Positions 21,501-31,145 are shown, numbered from the stretch's first letter. The stretch is 64,000 bases of DNA from Lacinutrix neustonica (GCF_026625145.1 NZ_CP113088.1:2893501-2957500), one strand, 5' to 3'. The notes: generated by a model from the letters alone, not told the origin. A program made the numbers and translations.

Positions 21501-22282
21501 AAACCGTTAATAATGATGCGGCATTAGATCTGGATTACAATAGAGTGAAAACCAGTATTTATAAGGCCAGTGTGGGCGTCCTGAAAAAGGGTAGTTTTGG
21601 TAGTGATTATGGTTTTAAATTTATCGCAGAAGGTATAGAAATTGGAAAAACACCCGATCGTTTTATAGAAACTTTTGCTCCTTCCAATTTAGAAAATGGT
21701 TTTTACAATAGACGTTTTTTTGCTGCCGCTGAAGCGGATTACAATTATGCCAGTTTCGATAATAGGGTCGTTCCAACACGGGGTATGACCTTTAATTTAG
21801 GCATGGGAATAAAAACAGAACCGGAAGATACTAAAAACACATACGGCTATGTGAATTCAAGTTTAGGATTTTATAATGCCTTAATTACCAACAGAAAATT
21901 AGTATTAAAGACAGACATAAGAGGTCAGTTAAGAATTGGAGACGATCTCATTTTTTATCAGGCCGCAAACATTGGAGGGGATAATGGTTTAAGAGGGTTT
22001 AGAACAGAACGGTTTACAGGAACAAAGTCATTAGTTGGAAGTGCAGACGTACGTTACAGTTTTAATTCATTTAGAACAAACACCTTACCATTGCAATTCG
22101 GAATTTTTGCAGGTGGGGATGTTGGGAGAGTCCGGGTTAAAGAGGATGTTTCAGAGACATGGCATAACGATTATGGCGGTGGTTTTTGGGTGTCTGCGGC
22201 AGACTCTGTTCAAGGAACCTTTAATTTTTTCAATAGTGAGGAAGGTTTTAGATTTTCTTTTGGATTTGGAATAAGCTTTTAA
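18572..22282 (+). CDS. Lipoprotein with phosphoesterase domain fused to an outer-membrane beta-barrel (two apparent frameshifts)
   Basis: 1236 residues after repair. A lipoprotein signal (IILLVCSSC, lipid Cys ~19) is followed by a calcineurin-like metallophosphoesterase of purple-acid-phosphatase type: IGDAG, FLGDNIYPDG, IPGNHDWY, AMHHPMY and, once repaired, FASGHEHSLQY. A long middle region with a DRHQDQWRW motif follows. The C-terminal third is a surface-antigen barrel with the Omp85/TpsB-type signature GGDNGLRGFRTERF and a final aromatic FGFGISF. The breaks are TCACGG at 19466-19471 (+1) and TCGG at 19530-19533 (-1); they cancel and both repair with TCTGG (SGHEHSLQ; IVSGSGSKKSAA). Predicted at the outer membrane, with the catalytic domain in the periplasm or at the surface. 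Substrate unknown. Confidence 0.85.
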
Positions 22283-22290
22283 AAAAAACA

Positions 22291-22727
22291 ATGGATAATA
22301 GAAGTGCCGCCATAATAACAGAACAGGTATTTAGCGTCTCGGCAAAACAGCTTTGGAGCGCTATTACCCAAAAGGAAGAAATGTGTGAGTGGTTTTTTAA
22401 TACTATTCCGAATTTGAACCTGAGGTAGGTTTTGAGACGGCGTTTTTAGTGTCTTCAGAAGAAAGAGATTTTACACATCTTTGGAAAGTCACAGAAGTAA
22501 TGCCTAATAAGAAAATAGCCTATACATGGCAATATAAAGAGTACTCAGGTAAATCAAAATCAAGCTTTGAAATTTCTGAAAATAAAAACCAAACTACATT
22601 GAAAATTACCTGTACTGGCTTAGAAACATTTCCTGACACTATTCCTGAATTTTCTAGAGAAAGTTGTCAGGGAGGGTGGAATTATTTTATAAATAGACTT
22701 AAGCGTTATATTGAAAATAGAGGTTAA
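22291..22727 (+). CDS. SRPBCC/AHSA1-like START-fold protein (one apparent frameshift)
   Basis: A small START-like fold protein of 145 residues: N-terminal strand-helix VFSVSAKQLWSAITQKEEMCEWFF, central LWKVTEVMPNKKIAYTWQYKEYSGKS, and a C-terminal amphipathic helix SCQGGWNYFINRLKRYIE. This is the AHSA1/SRPBCC pattern. The break at 22408-22411 (CCGA) repairs with CCAGA to NTIPEFEPEVGFETAF. It starts eight bases after the preceding stop, so it is probably cotranscribed. Ligand unknown. The in-frame TCTCGG at 22337-22342 (SVSAKQ) is a real copy of the hexamer and does not break the frame. Confidence 0.85.
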
Positions 22728-22963
22728 GTCTGTAATTTAACTATTACTTCTAGAGACGTCTTCCTTAATAGCATCATTATTATAAATAGAAATCTTCAGT
22801 TAGCCCAAGATGGTAAATAGTATGCCAGTGACCACTATAATGTTCGATGTCATATGTAAGATCGTTTTGTAATGCTTAAAAGTTAGTGGCAAACCAATCT
22901 ATAATCTACATTTTATGGCTAAATTTACCAATATCTTCTAAGTAAAGAGAAACGAGCAATAGA

Positions 22964-23655
22964 ATGAAAGAAGAAGTCTCTAAAATAGGACATCGTGGCG
23001 CCAAAGGTTATGTGACCGAAAACACCCTAGCTTCCATTCAAAAAGCGATGGATTTAGGAGTAGACGGTATTGAAATTGATATACATCGCTGCAAAACTGG
23101 TGAATTGGTGGTTTTTCATGATTTTGCAGTTGATAGATTGTCTAATGGTCATGGAGACATTAGTAATTTTACCCTTCCGGAATTAAAAAATCTTAAATTA
23201 AAAGGGGCTTATGAAATTCCAACTTTAGCGGAGGTGTTTGATTTGGTTGATGATAAATGCCTGCTAAATATAGAATTAAAAGGTCTTGATACCGTACAAG
23301 GTGTTGTTACAATTATAGAAGATTATGTAAAGAATACCAGGTGGACTTATAAGAATATTTTAGTTTCAAGTTTTCAACACCCTTTATTAATAGCCCTTCG
23401 GGCGTTAAATAAAAAAGTGTCATTGGGTGTTTTAACAGATACCAATTTAAAGGAAGCCATGGACGTGGCAAGAAATTTAAAAGCACTGGCAATTCACCCA
23501 GATTTCGTCATGTTAACTAAAGAAAATGTGGTCCGAGATAAAGGCTGAAGGTTATAAGGTATACACATGGACAGTAAATGAATATAAAGACATCGAGCGC
23601 ATGGTTAACTATAAAGTGGATGGTATTATTAGCGATTTTCCGAGATAGAATATGA
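22964..23655 (+). CDS. Glycerophosphodiester phosphodiesterase (two apparent frameshifts)
   Basis: GDPD-family TIM-barrel enzyme hydrolysing glycerophosphodiesters to glycerol-3-phosphate and an alcohol. Seen: GHRGAKGYVTENTLASI (catalytic His-Arg and the metal-site Glu-Asn), GVDGIEIDIHRCKTGELVVFHDF (catalytic EID and HD), LNIELKG, and after repair VYTWTVNEYKDIERMV and DGIISDFPDRI. 229 residues. Breaks at 23533-23538 and 23640-23645, both CCGAGA for CCAGA. After repair the TGA stop overlaps the next gene's start (ATGA), which supports the repaired end. No signal peptide, so cytosolic. Confidence 0.93.
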
Positions 23656-24863
23656 TTGAAAAAGATATTATAATAGTAGGTGGTGGTGCTGCGGGTTTTT
23701 TTGCAGCCATTAACATTGCAGAAAAAAACCCGAAGTTAGCCGTTGCGATCTTAGAACGTGGAAAAAACGTGTTGACCAAAGTTAAGGTATCCGGAGGTGG
23801 ACGCTGTAATGTTACGCATGCAGAGTTTATTCCTCAGGAATTAACACGGAACTATCCAAGGGGCGAAAAAGAATTGTTAGGCCCATTCCATAGTTTTATG
23901 ACTGGAGATACGATTGAATGGTTTGAGAAAAGAGGTGTCTCCTTGAAAATTGAAGACGATGGCAGAATGTTTCCCGTGTCTAATTCTTCACAAACCATCA
24001 TAGATTGTTTTCTTTCTGAAATCAATAAAAATGGCGTTGAGGTCCTCCAAAATCAATCTGTAACTAAATTTGAAAAGCAAAACGACTGTTGGAAGGTCGA
24101 AACCAAATCGGATGTTTTTTTATGTAAAAAATTAGTTATTGCCACAGGTAGTAATCCTAAAATATGGAAGTTAATAGAGAACATCAACCATACAGTTACT
24201 GCTCCAGTACCTTCACTATTTACTTTTAACATACAAGACAGCCGTATAAAAGACATACCAGGGGTAGTGGCCCAACATGTAGAAATAAAAGTGTTAGGAA
24301 CGGCACTAGAATCTCATGGTCCTTTACTCATTACGCATTGGGGAATGAGTGCGCCTTCCATTTTAAAGCTTTCCGCCTTTGGAGCCTTAGAATTTGCGAA
24401 ATTAGCGTATCAGTTTGAGATTGAAATCAATTTTCTAGCCTTAGAATGTGATAGTGTTGTAACACGATTAAAAGAGTTAAAATTGGAGTTATCTAAAAAA
24501 ACCGTGAGTAATTATACGCCTTTTGATTTGCCAAAACGCTTGTGGCAACAACTGGCACTGGCAGCAGGGATTACCACAGAAATGCGCTGGGCTGACCTTA
24601 ATAAAAATCAGTTAGAAGCGTTAGCAAACCAGTTAACAAAAGCGGTTTTTAAAGTGGATGGAAAAAGTACTTTTAAAGAAGAATTTGTAACCGCAGGTGG
24701 TGTTAATTTAAAGGAAGTCAATTTTAAAAATTTCGAGAGTAAGCTTCATGAAAATCTTTATTTTACAGGCGAAGTGTTAAATATAGATGCGGTAACTGGA
24801 GGATTTAATTTTCAAAATGCCTGGACAAGTGCTTACATTTTAGCACAAAATATTTCAGAATGA
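23652..24863 (+). CDS. HI0933-family FAD-dependent flavoprotein (BaiN-like)
   Basis: 403 residues. N-terminal FAD-binding dinucleotide motif IIIVGGGAAGFFAAINIAE, the family signature KVKVSGGGRCNVTHAE near residue 45, KLVIATGSNPKIW in the middle, and the C-terminal FAD motif FVTAGGVNLKEV ... LYFTGEVLNIDAVTGGFNFQNAWTSAYI. Members are predicted NAD(P)/FAD oxidoreductases; the physiological substrate is generally unknown. It overlaps the gdpd stop by 4 bp (ATGA) and the DUF1697 start by 4 bp, a tightly coupled run. Confidence 0.93.
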   Translation: MIEKDIIIVGGGAAGFFAAINIAEKNPKLAVAILERGKNVLTKVKVSGGGRCNVTHAEFIPQELTRNYPRGEKELLGPFHSFMTGDTIEWFEKRGVSLKIEDDGRMFPVSNSSQTIIDCFLSEINKNGVEVLQNQSVTKFEKQNDCWKVETKSDVFLCKKLVIATGSNPKIWKLIENINHTVTAPVPSLFTFNIQDSRIKDIPGVVAQHVEIKVLGTALESHGPLLITHWGMSAPSILKLSAFGALEFAKLAYQFEIEINFLALECDSVVTRLKELKLELSKKTVSNYTPFDLPKRLWQQLALAAGITTEMRWADLNKNQLEALANQLTKAVFKVDGKSTFKEEFVTAGGVNLKEVNFKNFESKLHENLYFTGEVLNIDAVTGGFNFQNAWTSAYILAQNISE

Positions 24864-25398
24864 TAAGCTACATCGCATTATTGAGAGGAATTAATGTTAG
24901 CGGACAAAAAAAAGTTCCGATGGCTGAATTACGGGCGGTATTAAGGGCTTGCGCCTTTAAAAATGTTCAAACGTATATTCAAAGTGGTAATGTGGTTTTT
25001 GAATCTTCAGAAAAAGACACTTCTATTTTAGAACTAAAAATTTTCAGTAGTATTAAGAAGCAGTTTGGGTTTGAAGTGCCCGTTTTAGTAAAAACAAATC
25101 TTGAAATGAAAGCCATATTTAGAGCCTGTCCTTTCTTAGAAAAAAGGAAAGTAAGTAGCTATTTTACATTGCTCAATACAGCTCCTGAAAAAGAGTTAAT
25201 TGACAGTTTAAATACTGTTGCTTTTGATGACGAAGAAATCGTAGCAACGCGAAATGTGGTGTATTTTTTTCAGAAAATGGATACGGTAAGGCAAAGTGTA
25301 ACACTAATTTTATAGAACGAAAACTTAACGTTACTGCGACTACAAGAAATTATAAAACAATGGTTAAGCTATTGGAGTTGTCTGAAACTAAGCTTTAA
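24860..25398 (+). CDS. DUF1697-family protein (one homopolymer frameshift)
   Basis: The N-terminal signature YIALLRGINVSGQKKVPMAELRAVL and FKNVQTYIQSGNVVFES identify DUF1697. The frame is lost in the T7 run at about 25264-25270; one more T restores VYFFSENGYGKAKCNTNFIERKLNVTATTRNYKTM, the conserved C-terminal part, for 179 residues in all. This is one of the few breaks in the window not at CCAGA. Function of the family is unknown. Its 3' end overlaps that of the TetR gene by 11 bp. Confidence 0.88.
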
Positions 25399-25942
25399 TA
25401 CAATTCCAAGACATCTGTAAAGCATCTTCTATTTGCTCCTCATTCATAGGTAATTCTGCTTTGAATTTTAATCTTGCGGCAGAGATGACATTGCCAAAAC
25501 TCATTTGTAAAACCAATCTTAAATTGGCATCCTTTATTTCTTTTTTTATAATTGCAGCGAGGAACAAATCTCTAATATTAGTGAAATGTTTAACGCTTTT
25601 TAATCTTATTTCAGCATTAATAATTGGAGGGACACCAACAAATTCCATAAACTTAAAAGCCATCGGGTTACCAATAAAGTAATTATAAAGGTTATGCCAA
25701 ATAACTGCAAACTGTTCTTTAAAATCATCATTAGGCACGTTAGCAATTAAAACAATCCCAAAATCCTGACAGATCATGATGTAAATTTCTTCAATAATTT
25801 CTTCTTTATTCTTAAAGTAATGGTAAATAGTGCCTACAGCGACGCCTGCTTCTTTAGCGACTTGAGACATGGGAGTGGCATGCACACCTTGCTCAACTAC
25901 TAGTTCTAGCATAGTAAGAATAATTCTTTTCTTTTTATCCAT
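25388..25942 (-). CDS. TetR/AcrR-family transcriptional regulator
   Basis: N-terminal TetR helix-turn-helix (ILTMLELVVEQGVHATPMSQVAKEAGVAVGTIYHYFKNKEEIIEEIY) followed by a helical ligand-binding domain, about 184 residues. The start was chosen at 25942 (MDKKKRI), the usual position just before the first helix. An alternative ATG at 25978 would add 12 residues and make the 12-bp palindrome at 25954-25965 coding. With the downstream start the palindrome sits just ahead of the gene, as an autoregulatory operator would. It is divergent from mvaD. Confidence 0.88.
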   Translation of the reverse strand: MDKKKRIILTMLELVVEQGVHATPMSQVAKEAGVAVGTIYHYFKNKEEIIEEIYIMICQDFGIVLIANVPNDDFKEQFAVIWHNLYNYFIGNPMAFKFMEFVGVPPIINAEIRLKSVKHFTNIRDLFLAAIIKKEIKDANLRLVLQMSFGNVISAARLKFKAELPMNEEQIEDALQMSWNCIKA

Positions 25943-25953
25943 TTTATCAACTA

Positions 25954-25965
25954 CCCCTATAGGGG
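25954..25965. promoter_or_regulatory. 12-bp perfect palindrome, possible TetR operator
   Basis: CCCCTATAGGGG is a perfect GC-flanked palindrome in AT-rich surroundings, 12 bases upstream of the likely TetR start. The position fits an operator; binding is inference. Confidence 0.35.
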
Positions 25966-26140
25966 CTGTTTTTAACATAGAGATTATGAGGGAAGTTTAA
26001 GGGCTCTCGATGTCTAGTTAGTTGTTTTTTAATAGTAATTAAAATGTTTCTAGTAATTACTAGACATCCGATAAAGATCACTAAACCGAATACACATTCT
26101 AATTGATCGCTAAAGTAAAAAAAAATCATATAATTAAGAT

Positions 26141-26148
26141 TATATTTG
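26141..26148 (+). promoter_or_regulatory. Candidate -7 promoter element for mvaD operon
   Basis: TATATTTG, matching TAnnTTTG, 17 bases before the mvaD ATG. Confidence 0.5.
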
Positions 26149-26164
26149 CTAAAATTTTATCTAT

Positions 26165-27248
26165 ATGATTGAAAACGAATTTATTCCCGATTTAGAATTA
26201 AATAGCCTTCCGGTTGGAGCGGTGACATGGAGTGCACCAAGTAACATCGCTCTTGTAAAGTATTGGGGAAAAAAGGAAAATCAAATTCCGGAAAATCAAT
26301 CCATTAGCTTTACACTCGATACCTGTAAAACGATTACCAAATTGTATTTTTCAAAACGCGATAAAACCGATGACAATTACTCTTTTGAGATCTTGCTGGA
26401 TGGCGAAAACAAGCCTGATTTTAAGCCTAAAATAAATACTTTTTTTAACCGCATTGAAGCCTACTTACCATTTCTTAAAAGCTATCATTTTAAGATTGAA
26501 ACTTCAAATACGTTTCCGCACAGTTCGGGTATTGCCTCTTCGGCATCCGGCATGAGTGCTTTGGCATTGTGCTTAATAAGCGTTGAAAAGTTAATGGATC
26601 CGAGAAATGTCTCAGGAATATTTCAATAAAAAAGCATCGTTTTTAGCACGATTAGGATCGGGAAGTGCAAGTAGAAGTATTGAAGGCGATTTAATCGTTT
26701 GGGGAAAACATAATGCTATTGAAGGTAGTAGTGATTTATTTGGAATAAAATACCCGGACGAAGTACATGACAACTTCAAGAACTACAACGATACTATTTT
26801 ACTCGTAGATAAAGGAGAAAAGCAAGTGAGTAGTAGTGTTGGCCATAATTTGATGCACAATCATCCTTTTGCTAAAACACGATTTAAGCAGGCGGAAGAA
26901 AATATCACCAAACTAAAAGCCATATTAAAATCAGGCGATTTAGAGGCGTTTATTGCATTGATTGAAAGTGAGGCGCTAACGCTACATGCAATGATGATGA
27001 CAAGCATGCCCTATTTTATTTTAATGAAACCCAATACGTTGGAAATAATTAATAAGATTTGGAGTTTTAGGAAAGAAACGGGTTTACACATTAGTTTTAC
27101 ACTAGACGCAGGAGCCAATGTACATGTTTTGTATCCTGAAAATGAAACTGAAGAAATTTACAATTTCATTAAGACTGAGTTAGTTGCATATTGTCAAAAC
27201 GGTCACTATATTTGTGATCAAATTGGTTTTGGTGCTCAAAAGTTGTAA
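26165..27248 (+). CDS. mvaD: Diphosphomevalonate decarboxylase (one apparent frameshift)
   Basis: GHMP-fold enzyme of the mevalonate pathway, converting mevalonate-5-diphosphate to isopentenyl diphosphate. Seen: TWSAPSNIALVKYWGKKE at the N terminus, the GHMP loop TFPHSSGIASSASGMSALAL, LARLGSGSASRSIEGDLIVW and the C-terminal FTLDAGANVHVLYPE. The repaired length is 360. The break at 26600-26605 (CCGAGA for CCAGA) restores KLMDPEMSQEYFNKKASFLARLG. A kinase of the same pathway follows 61 bp downstream. Confidence 0.94.
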
Positions 27249-27309
27249 AATTGATGTATATTTAAACTAATACACTGCTAACTGCAGAACGAACACTGAA
27301 TACTATATT

Positions 27310-28238
27310 ATGAAAGGCCCACTTTTCTATTCTAAAATCTTACTCTTTGGAGAGTACGGAATCATTAAAGACTCTAAAGGATTATCGATACCCTATAATT
27401 TTTACAACGGTGCTTTAAAAATGGATGACAATCTATTAGAAGAGACTAAAAAGTCTAACGAAAGCTTAAAAAGATTTGCAAAGTATTTATCTAATATAAG
27501 TAATGATCTAGTCGTTTTTGAAGTCGAAAAATTGTTGGCAGATGTCGAATCCGGCATGTATTTTGATTCTTCTATTCCACAGGGTTATGGGGTTGGTAGT
27601 AGTGGCGCATTGGTAGCGGCAATTTATGACAAATACGCTACGAATAAAATTACAGTCCTTGAAAATTTAACACGTGAAAAACTATTAAGACTTAAAGTCA
27701 TTTTTGCTGAAATGGAATCGTTTTTTCATGGAAAATCTTCAGGTCTCGATCCGTTAAATAGCTACTTAAGTTTACCAATTCTTATCAATTCCCAAGACAA
27801 TATTGAAGCGACAGGCATTCCAACACAAAGTACTTCCGTAAAGGCGCCGTATTTTTACTAGATAGTGGTGTTACTGGTGAAACTGCACCAATGGTAAGTA
27901 TTTTTATGGAAAATATGAAGCAGGAGGGCTTTCGCAACATGCTTAAAAATCAATTTATAAAACATACTGATGCTTGTGTTGATGATTTTTTAAAAGGCGA
28001 TATAAAATCGTTGTTTAGCAATACAAAAAAATTATCTAAAACGGTTTTGCAGCACTTTAAACCTATGATCCCGAAGCAGTTTCACGCCCTATGGAAAAAT
28101 GGTTTAGAAACCAACGATTACTATCTTAAGCTTTGCGGTTCAGGAGGTGGCGGCTATATTTTAGGGTTTACCGAAGATTTAAAGAAAGCTGAAAAAGCAC
28201 TTAAAGATTATAGATTAGAGGTCGTTTATAATTTTTAA
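27310..28238 (+). CDS. Mevalonate kinase-like GHMP kinase (one apparent frameshift)
   Basis: GHMP kinase of 309 residues: SKILLFGEYGIIKDSKGLSIPY, the glycine-rich ATP loop IPQGYGVGSSGALVAAIY, FFHGKSSGLDPLNSYL and the C-terminal KLCGSGGGGYILGF. Position beside mvaD implies the phosphorylation of mevalonate or phosphomevalonate. The break at 27835-27838 (TCCG where TCTGG is expected, -1) restores QSTSGKGAVFLLDSGVTGE. Which mevalonate substrate it uses is not decided by sequence alone. Confidence 0.88.
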
Positions 28239-28247
28239 ACCAATCTT

Positions 28248-29153
28248 ATGTTCTCTCGCAAACAGAAACACATTCTTCTGAAGTTTTTTAGCATGTTTTC
28301 TGTAGTAAGGGGCTACAATATTCTCATTATTGTACTCGCGCAATATTTAACTTCAATTTATATTTTTGCGCCGGAAAGGCCTTTGCGAAACGTGCTATTT
28401 GATTTGAATCTGTTAATGCTGGTTTTAGCTTCGGCGGCGGTTGTGGCAGGTGGGTATATTATTAATAATTTCTACGATTCTGAAAAAGATGTAATTAATA
28501 GACCCAATAAATCAATGCTCGATAAGCTGGTGAGTCAGAATACCAAATTATCTTTTTATTTTGTGCTTAACTTTTCTGCCATTATTATGGCAAGCTATGT
28601 GTCATTTAATGCGGTCGTATTTTTTTCAGCTTACATTTTTGGTATTTGGTTTTATTCACATAAATTGAAAAAACTGCAAATAGTGGGTAACATCACTTCG
28701 GCATTGTTAACAATTACTCCTTTTTTTATTATTTTTATTTACTACAAGAATTTCGATACTGTTATTTTTGTACATGCGACGTTTTTATTTTTGATCATTA
28801 CCATTCGGGAACTAACTAAAGATTTAGAGAATTTAAAAGGGGATTTGGCTTTAAATTATCACACTATTCCCATTCAATATGGTGAAAATGTCTCAAAAAA
28901 AATGATCACTTATTTGGTGATATTAACCTTATTACCATCCTATTTGTTGGTGCAACGTTATGATATTGGACAAATGAATGTTTACTTTTTTTTATGTACA
29001 TTTCTATTGCTTGTATTCGTGGTTTTGCTTTGGAATTCTAAAACACAACAACAATATCTCATTCTACACAATATTTTGAAATTTATCATTGTAGCTGGAG
29101 TTTTTAGCATCTTGTTAATTGATGTTGACTTGGTTTTAAAACGCATTTTGTAA
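28248..29153 (+). CDS. UbiA-family prenyltransferase
   Basis: Integral-membrane aromatic/lipid prenyltransferase of 301 residues with about eight hydrophobic helices. The first Asp-rich site is NNFYDSEKDVINRPNKS and the second is ELTKDLENLKGD, which bind Mg-diphosphate. Family members attach isoprenoid chains to quinone precursors, heme or glycerol phosphates; the NxxxDxxxDxxNxPxK pattern resembles the geranylgeranylglycerol-phosphate subgroup. It lies nine bp after the mevalonate kinase-like gene and ends exactly where the nitrilase begins, so an isoprenoid-related operon is likely. Confidence 0.88.
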   Translation: MFSRKQKHILLKFFSMFSVVRGYNILIIVLAQYLTSIYIFAPERPLRNVLFDLNLLMLVLASAAVVAGGYIINNFYDSEKDVINRPNKSMLDKLVSQNTKLSFYFVLNFSAIIMASYVSFNAVVFFSAYIFGIWFYSHKLKKLQIVGNITSALLTITPFFIIFIYYKNFDTVIFVHATFLFLIITIRELTKDLENLKGDLALNYHTIPIQYGENVSKKMITYLVILTLLPSYLLVQRYDIGQMNVYFFLCTFLLLVFVVLLWNSKTQQQYLILHNILKFIIVAGVFSILLIDVDLVLKRIL

Positions 29154-30104
29154 ATGGAAAACACACTTAAAATTGCCATGGCACAACTGTCTCCAGTGCT
29201 GTTGAATAAAAACGAAACCCTTAAAAAGGTGGAGCACGCTGTGGTTGAAGCAGGTGAAGCCGGATGTGAACTCGTCGTTTTTGGGGAAGCCTTAGTGCCT
29301 GGTTATCCGTTTTGGTTAGCCTTAACGGGTGGGGCAGAATGGAATACCAAAATAAATAAGGAGTTACATGCTGAATATGTGAGAAATGCGATTCAAATTG
29401 AAACGGGGGAGTTGGATACTATTTGTCAGCTGGCGAAAACACATAACATCGCTATTTATTTAGGGATTATTGAACGCGCTCAAAATCGAGGCGGGCATTC
29501 CATTTATGCGTCTTTAGTATATATAAATGCTAGCGGTGAAATTAAATCGGTGCACAGGAAATTACAACCCACTTACGATGAAAGATTGACCTGGTCTCCT
29601 GGTGATGGTCATGGATTACAAGTACATAAATTAAAACAATTTACTGTTGGCGGACTCAATTGTTGGGAAAATTGGATGCCGTTGCCAAGAACAGCACTCT
29701 ACGGTTTGGGCGAAAATTTACATATCGCGGTTTGGCCAGGAAGTGATCATAACACCAAGGACATCACGCGATTTATAGCAAAGGAATCCCGGTCGTTTGT
29801 TGTTTCGGTCTCTTGCTTAATGACTAAAGCACTCTTTCCAAAAACGCTTCCACATTTAGAAAAAATTTTAGAGCATTGCCCAAACGTGCTGGCCAATGGG
29901 GGAAGTTGCATTGCAGGACCAGATGGCGAATGGATTGTAGCACCAGTAATAAATAAAGAAGGGTTAATTATTCAAACTATAGATTTTAATCGGGTGTATG
30001 AAGAACGCCGTAATTTTGACCCTGTAGGACATTATTCCCGACCAGATATAACGAAACTCATTGTGAATAGAGAACGGCAGTCTACAGTAGTATACGAGGA
30101 CTAA
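29154..30104 (+). CDS. Nitrilase/carbon-nitrogen hydrolase
   Basis: 316 residues with the Glu-Lys-Cys triad in nitrilase order: VVFGEALVPGYPFW (Glu), HRKLQPTYDERLTW (Lys) and GGLNCWENWMPL (Cys). The WENWMPL context and the long DERLTWSPGDG loop fit true nitrilases or aliphatic nitrilase/cyanide-hydratase relatives more than amidases. The ATG directly follows the upstream TAA. Its presence in an isoprenoid gene run is unexplained. Substrate unknown. Confidence 0.9.
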   Translation: MENTLKIAMAQLSPVLLNKNETLKKVEHAVVEAGEAGCELVVFGEALVPGYPFWLALTGGAEWNTKINKELHAEYVRNAIQIETGELDTICQLAKTHNIAIYLGIIERAQNRGGHSIYASLVYINASGEIKSVHRKLQPTYDERLTWSPGDGHGLQVHKLKQFTVGGLNCWENWMPLPRTALYGLGENLHIAVWPGSDHNTKDITRFIAKESRSFVVSVSCLMTKALFPKTLPHLEKILEHCPNVLANGGSCIAGPDGEWIVAPVINKEGLIIQTIDFNRVYEERRNFDPVGHYSRPDITKLIVNRERQSTVVYED

Positions 30105-30189
30105 AAATAAAGGTTTAACCTATAAAGGGCGGTTGAAAGGGCTTAAAAACAAACCTTTATAAATAAATAGTACATGTTAAATTATAACC

Positions 30190-30197
30190 TATCTTTG
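30190..30197 (+). promoter_or_regulatory. Candidate -7 promoter element for the rluB-like gene
   Basis: TATCTTTG, a TAnnTTTG match, 36 bases upstream of the ATG. Confidence 0.5.
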
Positions 30198-30233
30198 CAC
30201 CCTTAAATTATTTGAAGATATAATACTAATACC

Positions 30234-31091
30234 ATGAGCAGACAAGGCGGAAACGATAAAGGAAAGACTTCAGGTCGCGGCAATAACAATAGTAAAACTA
30301 AAAGTTATGCAAGAGGAAATGCGCCAATTAAAAAGCAAGGGACGACTACTAAAAAGGCGGTAGTGTCTTCTAAAAAGGCATCCAATCCAGATGAAATTCG
30401 TTTAAACAAATACGTGGCAAATTCAGGTATGTGTTCCCGTCGTGACGCCGATATACATATAGCAACAGGTTTGGTTACTGTAAATGGTAAAGTAGTAACC
30501 GAAATGGGTTACAAGGTAAAGCTGGATGACGAAGTGCGATATGATGGTTCGCGAATAAACCCTGAGAAAAAAGCGTATGTGTTATTAAATAAACCTAAAG
30601 GTTTTGCGACGACAACCAGTGAGCATAAAGGACGTACAGTTATGGATTTAGTGGCTAACGCTACACCATCACGTGTTAAGCCTATTGGGCGTTTGGGACG
30701 AAACTCTACGGGGTTGTTACTCTTTACAAATGATGAAAAAGTAGTAGAACGCTTTACAAATTCTAATAAAGGTGTGGAGCGCCTATTTCATTTAGAATTA
30801 GACAAAAACTTAAAGTTAGAAGACTTAAAGAAAATCCGTGAAGGCTTCAAAATAGAAGGGAAGATGGTGCATGTGGAAGAGGTGGATTACGTAGATAATA
30901 AGAAAAATGAGGTAGGTATTAAAATTAAAAATACCGGGAATATCATTCTACATACGATTTTCGATTATTTAAAATACGAACTGGTGCGAATAGACTGTGT
31001 ACAAATTGCACACTTAACTAAAAAAGACATCCCAAGGGGGAATTGGAAATTACTAACAGAGCAGGAGATTAATACCCTGAAGATGCTATAG
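30234..31091 (+). CDS. RluB/RsuA-family pseudouridine synthase-like protein lacking the catalytic Asp
   Basis: 285 residues. Residues 1-52 are a basic, Gly/Asn/Lys/Thr-rich disordered extension. An S4 RNA-binding domain follows (IRLNKYVANSGMCSRRDADIHIATGLVTVNGK), then the RsuA-like catalytic domain (YVLLNKPKGFATTTSEHKGRTVMDLV). The active-site motif is normally GRLD followed by several residues and GLL; here it is PIGRLGRNSTGLLLFTND, with Gly at about residue 155 where catalytic Asp is expected. The DNA there (30690-30701) is clean and in frame, so this is not the assembly error seen elsewhere. It may be a non-catalytic rRNA-binding ribosome factor, or the alignment of the loop may differ. 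Confidence 0.85.
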   Translation: MSRQGGNDKGKTSGRGNNNSKTKSYARGNAPIKKQGTTTKKAVVSSKKASNPDEIRLNKYVANSGMCSRRDADIHIATGLVTVNGKVVTEMGYKVKLDDEVRYDGSRINPEKKAYVLLNKPKGFATTTSEHKGRTVMDLVANATPSRVKPIGRLGRNSTGLLLFTNDEKVVERFTNSNKGVERLFHLELDKNLKLEDLKKIREGFKIEGKMVHVEEVDYVDNKKNEVGIKIKNTGNIILHTIFDYLKYELVRIDCVQIAHLTKKDIPRGNWKLLTEQEINTLKML

Positions 31092-31145
31092 TTTTTAGTT
31101 ACTAGAATATAAGTAATCTAATAAAATCTGCATTTAATACAATAC

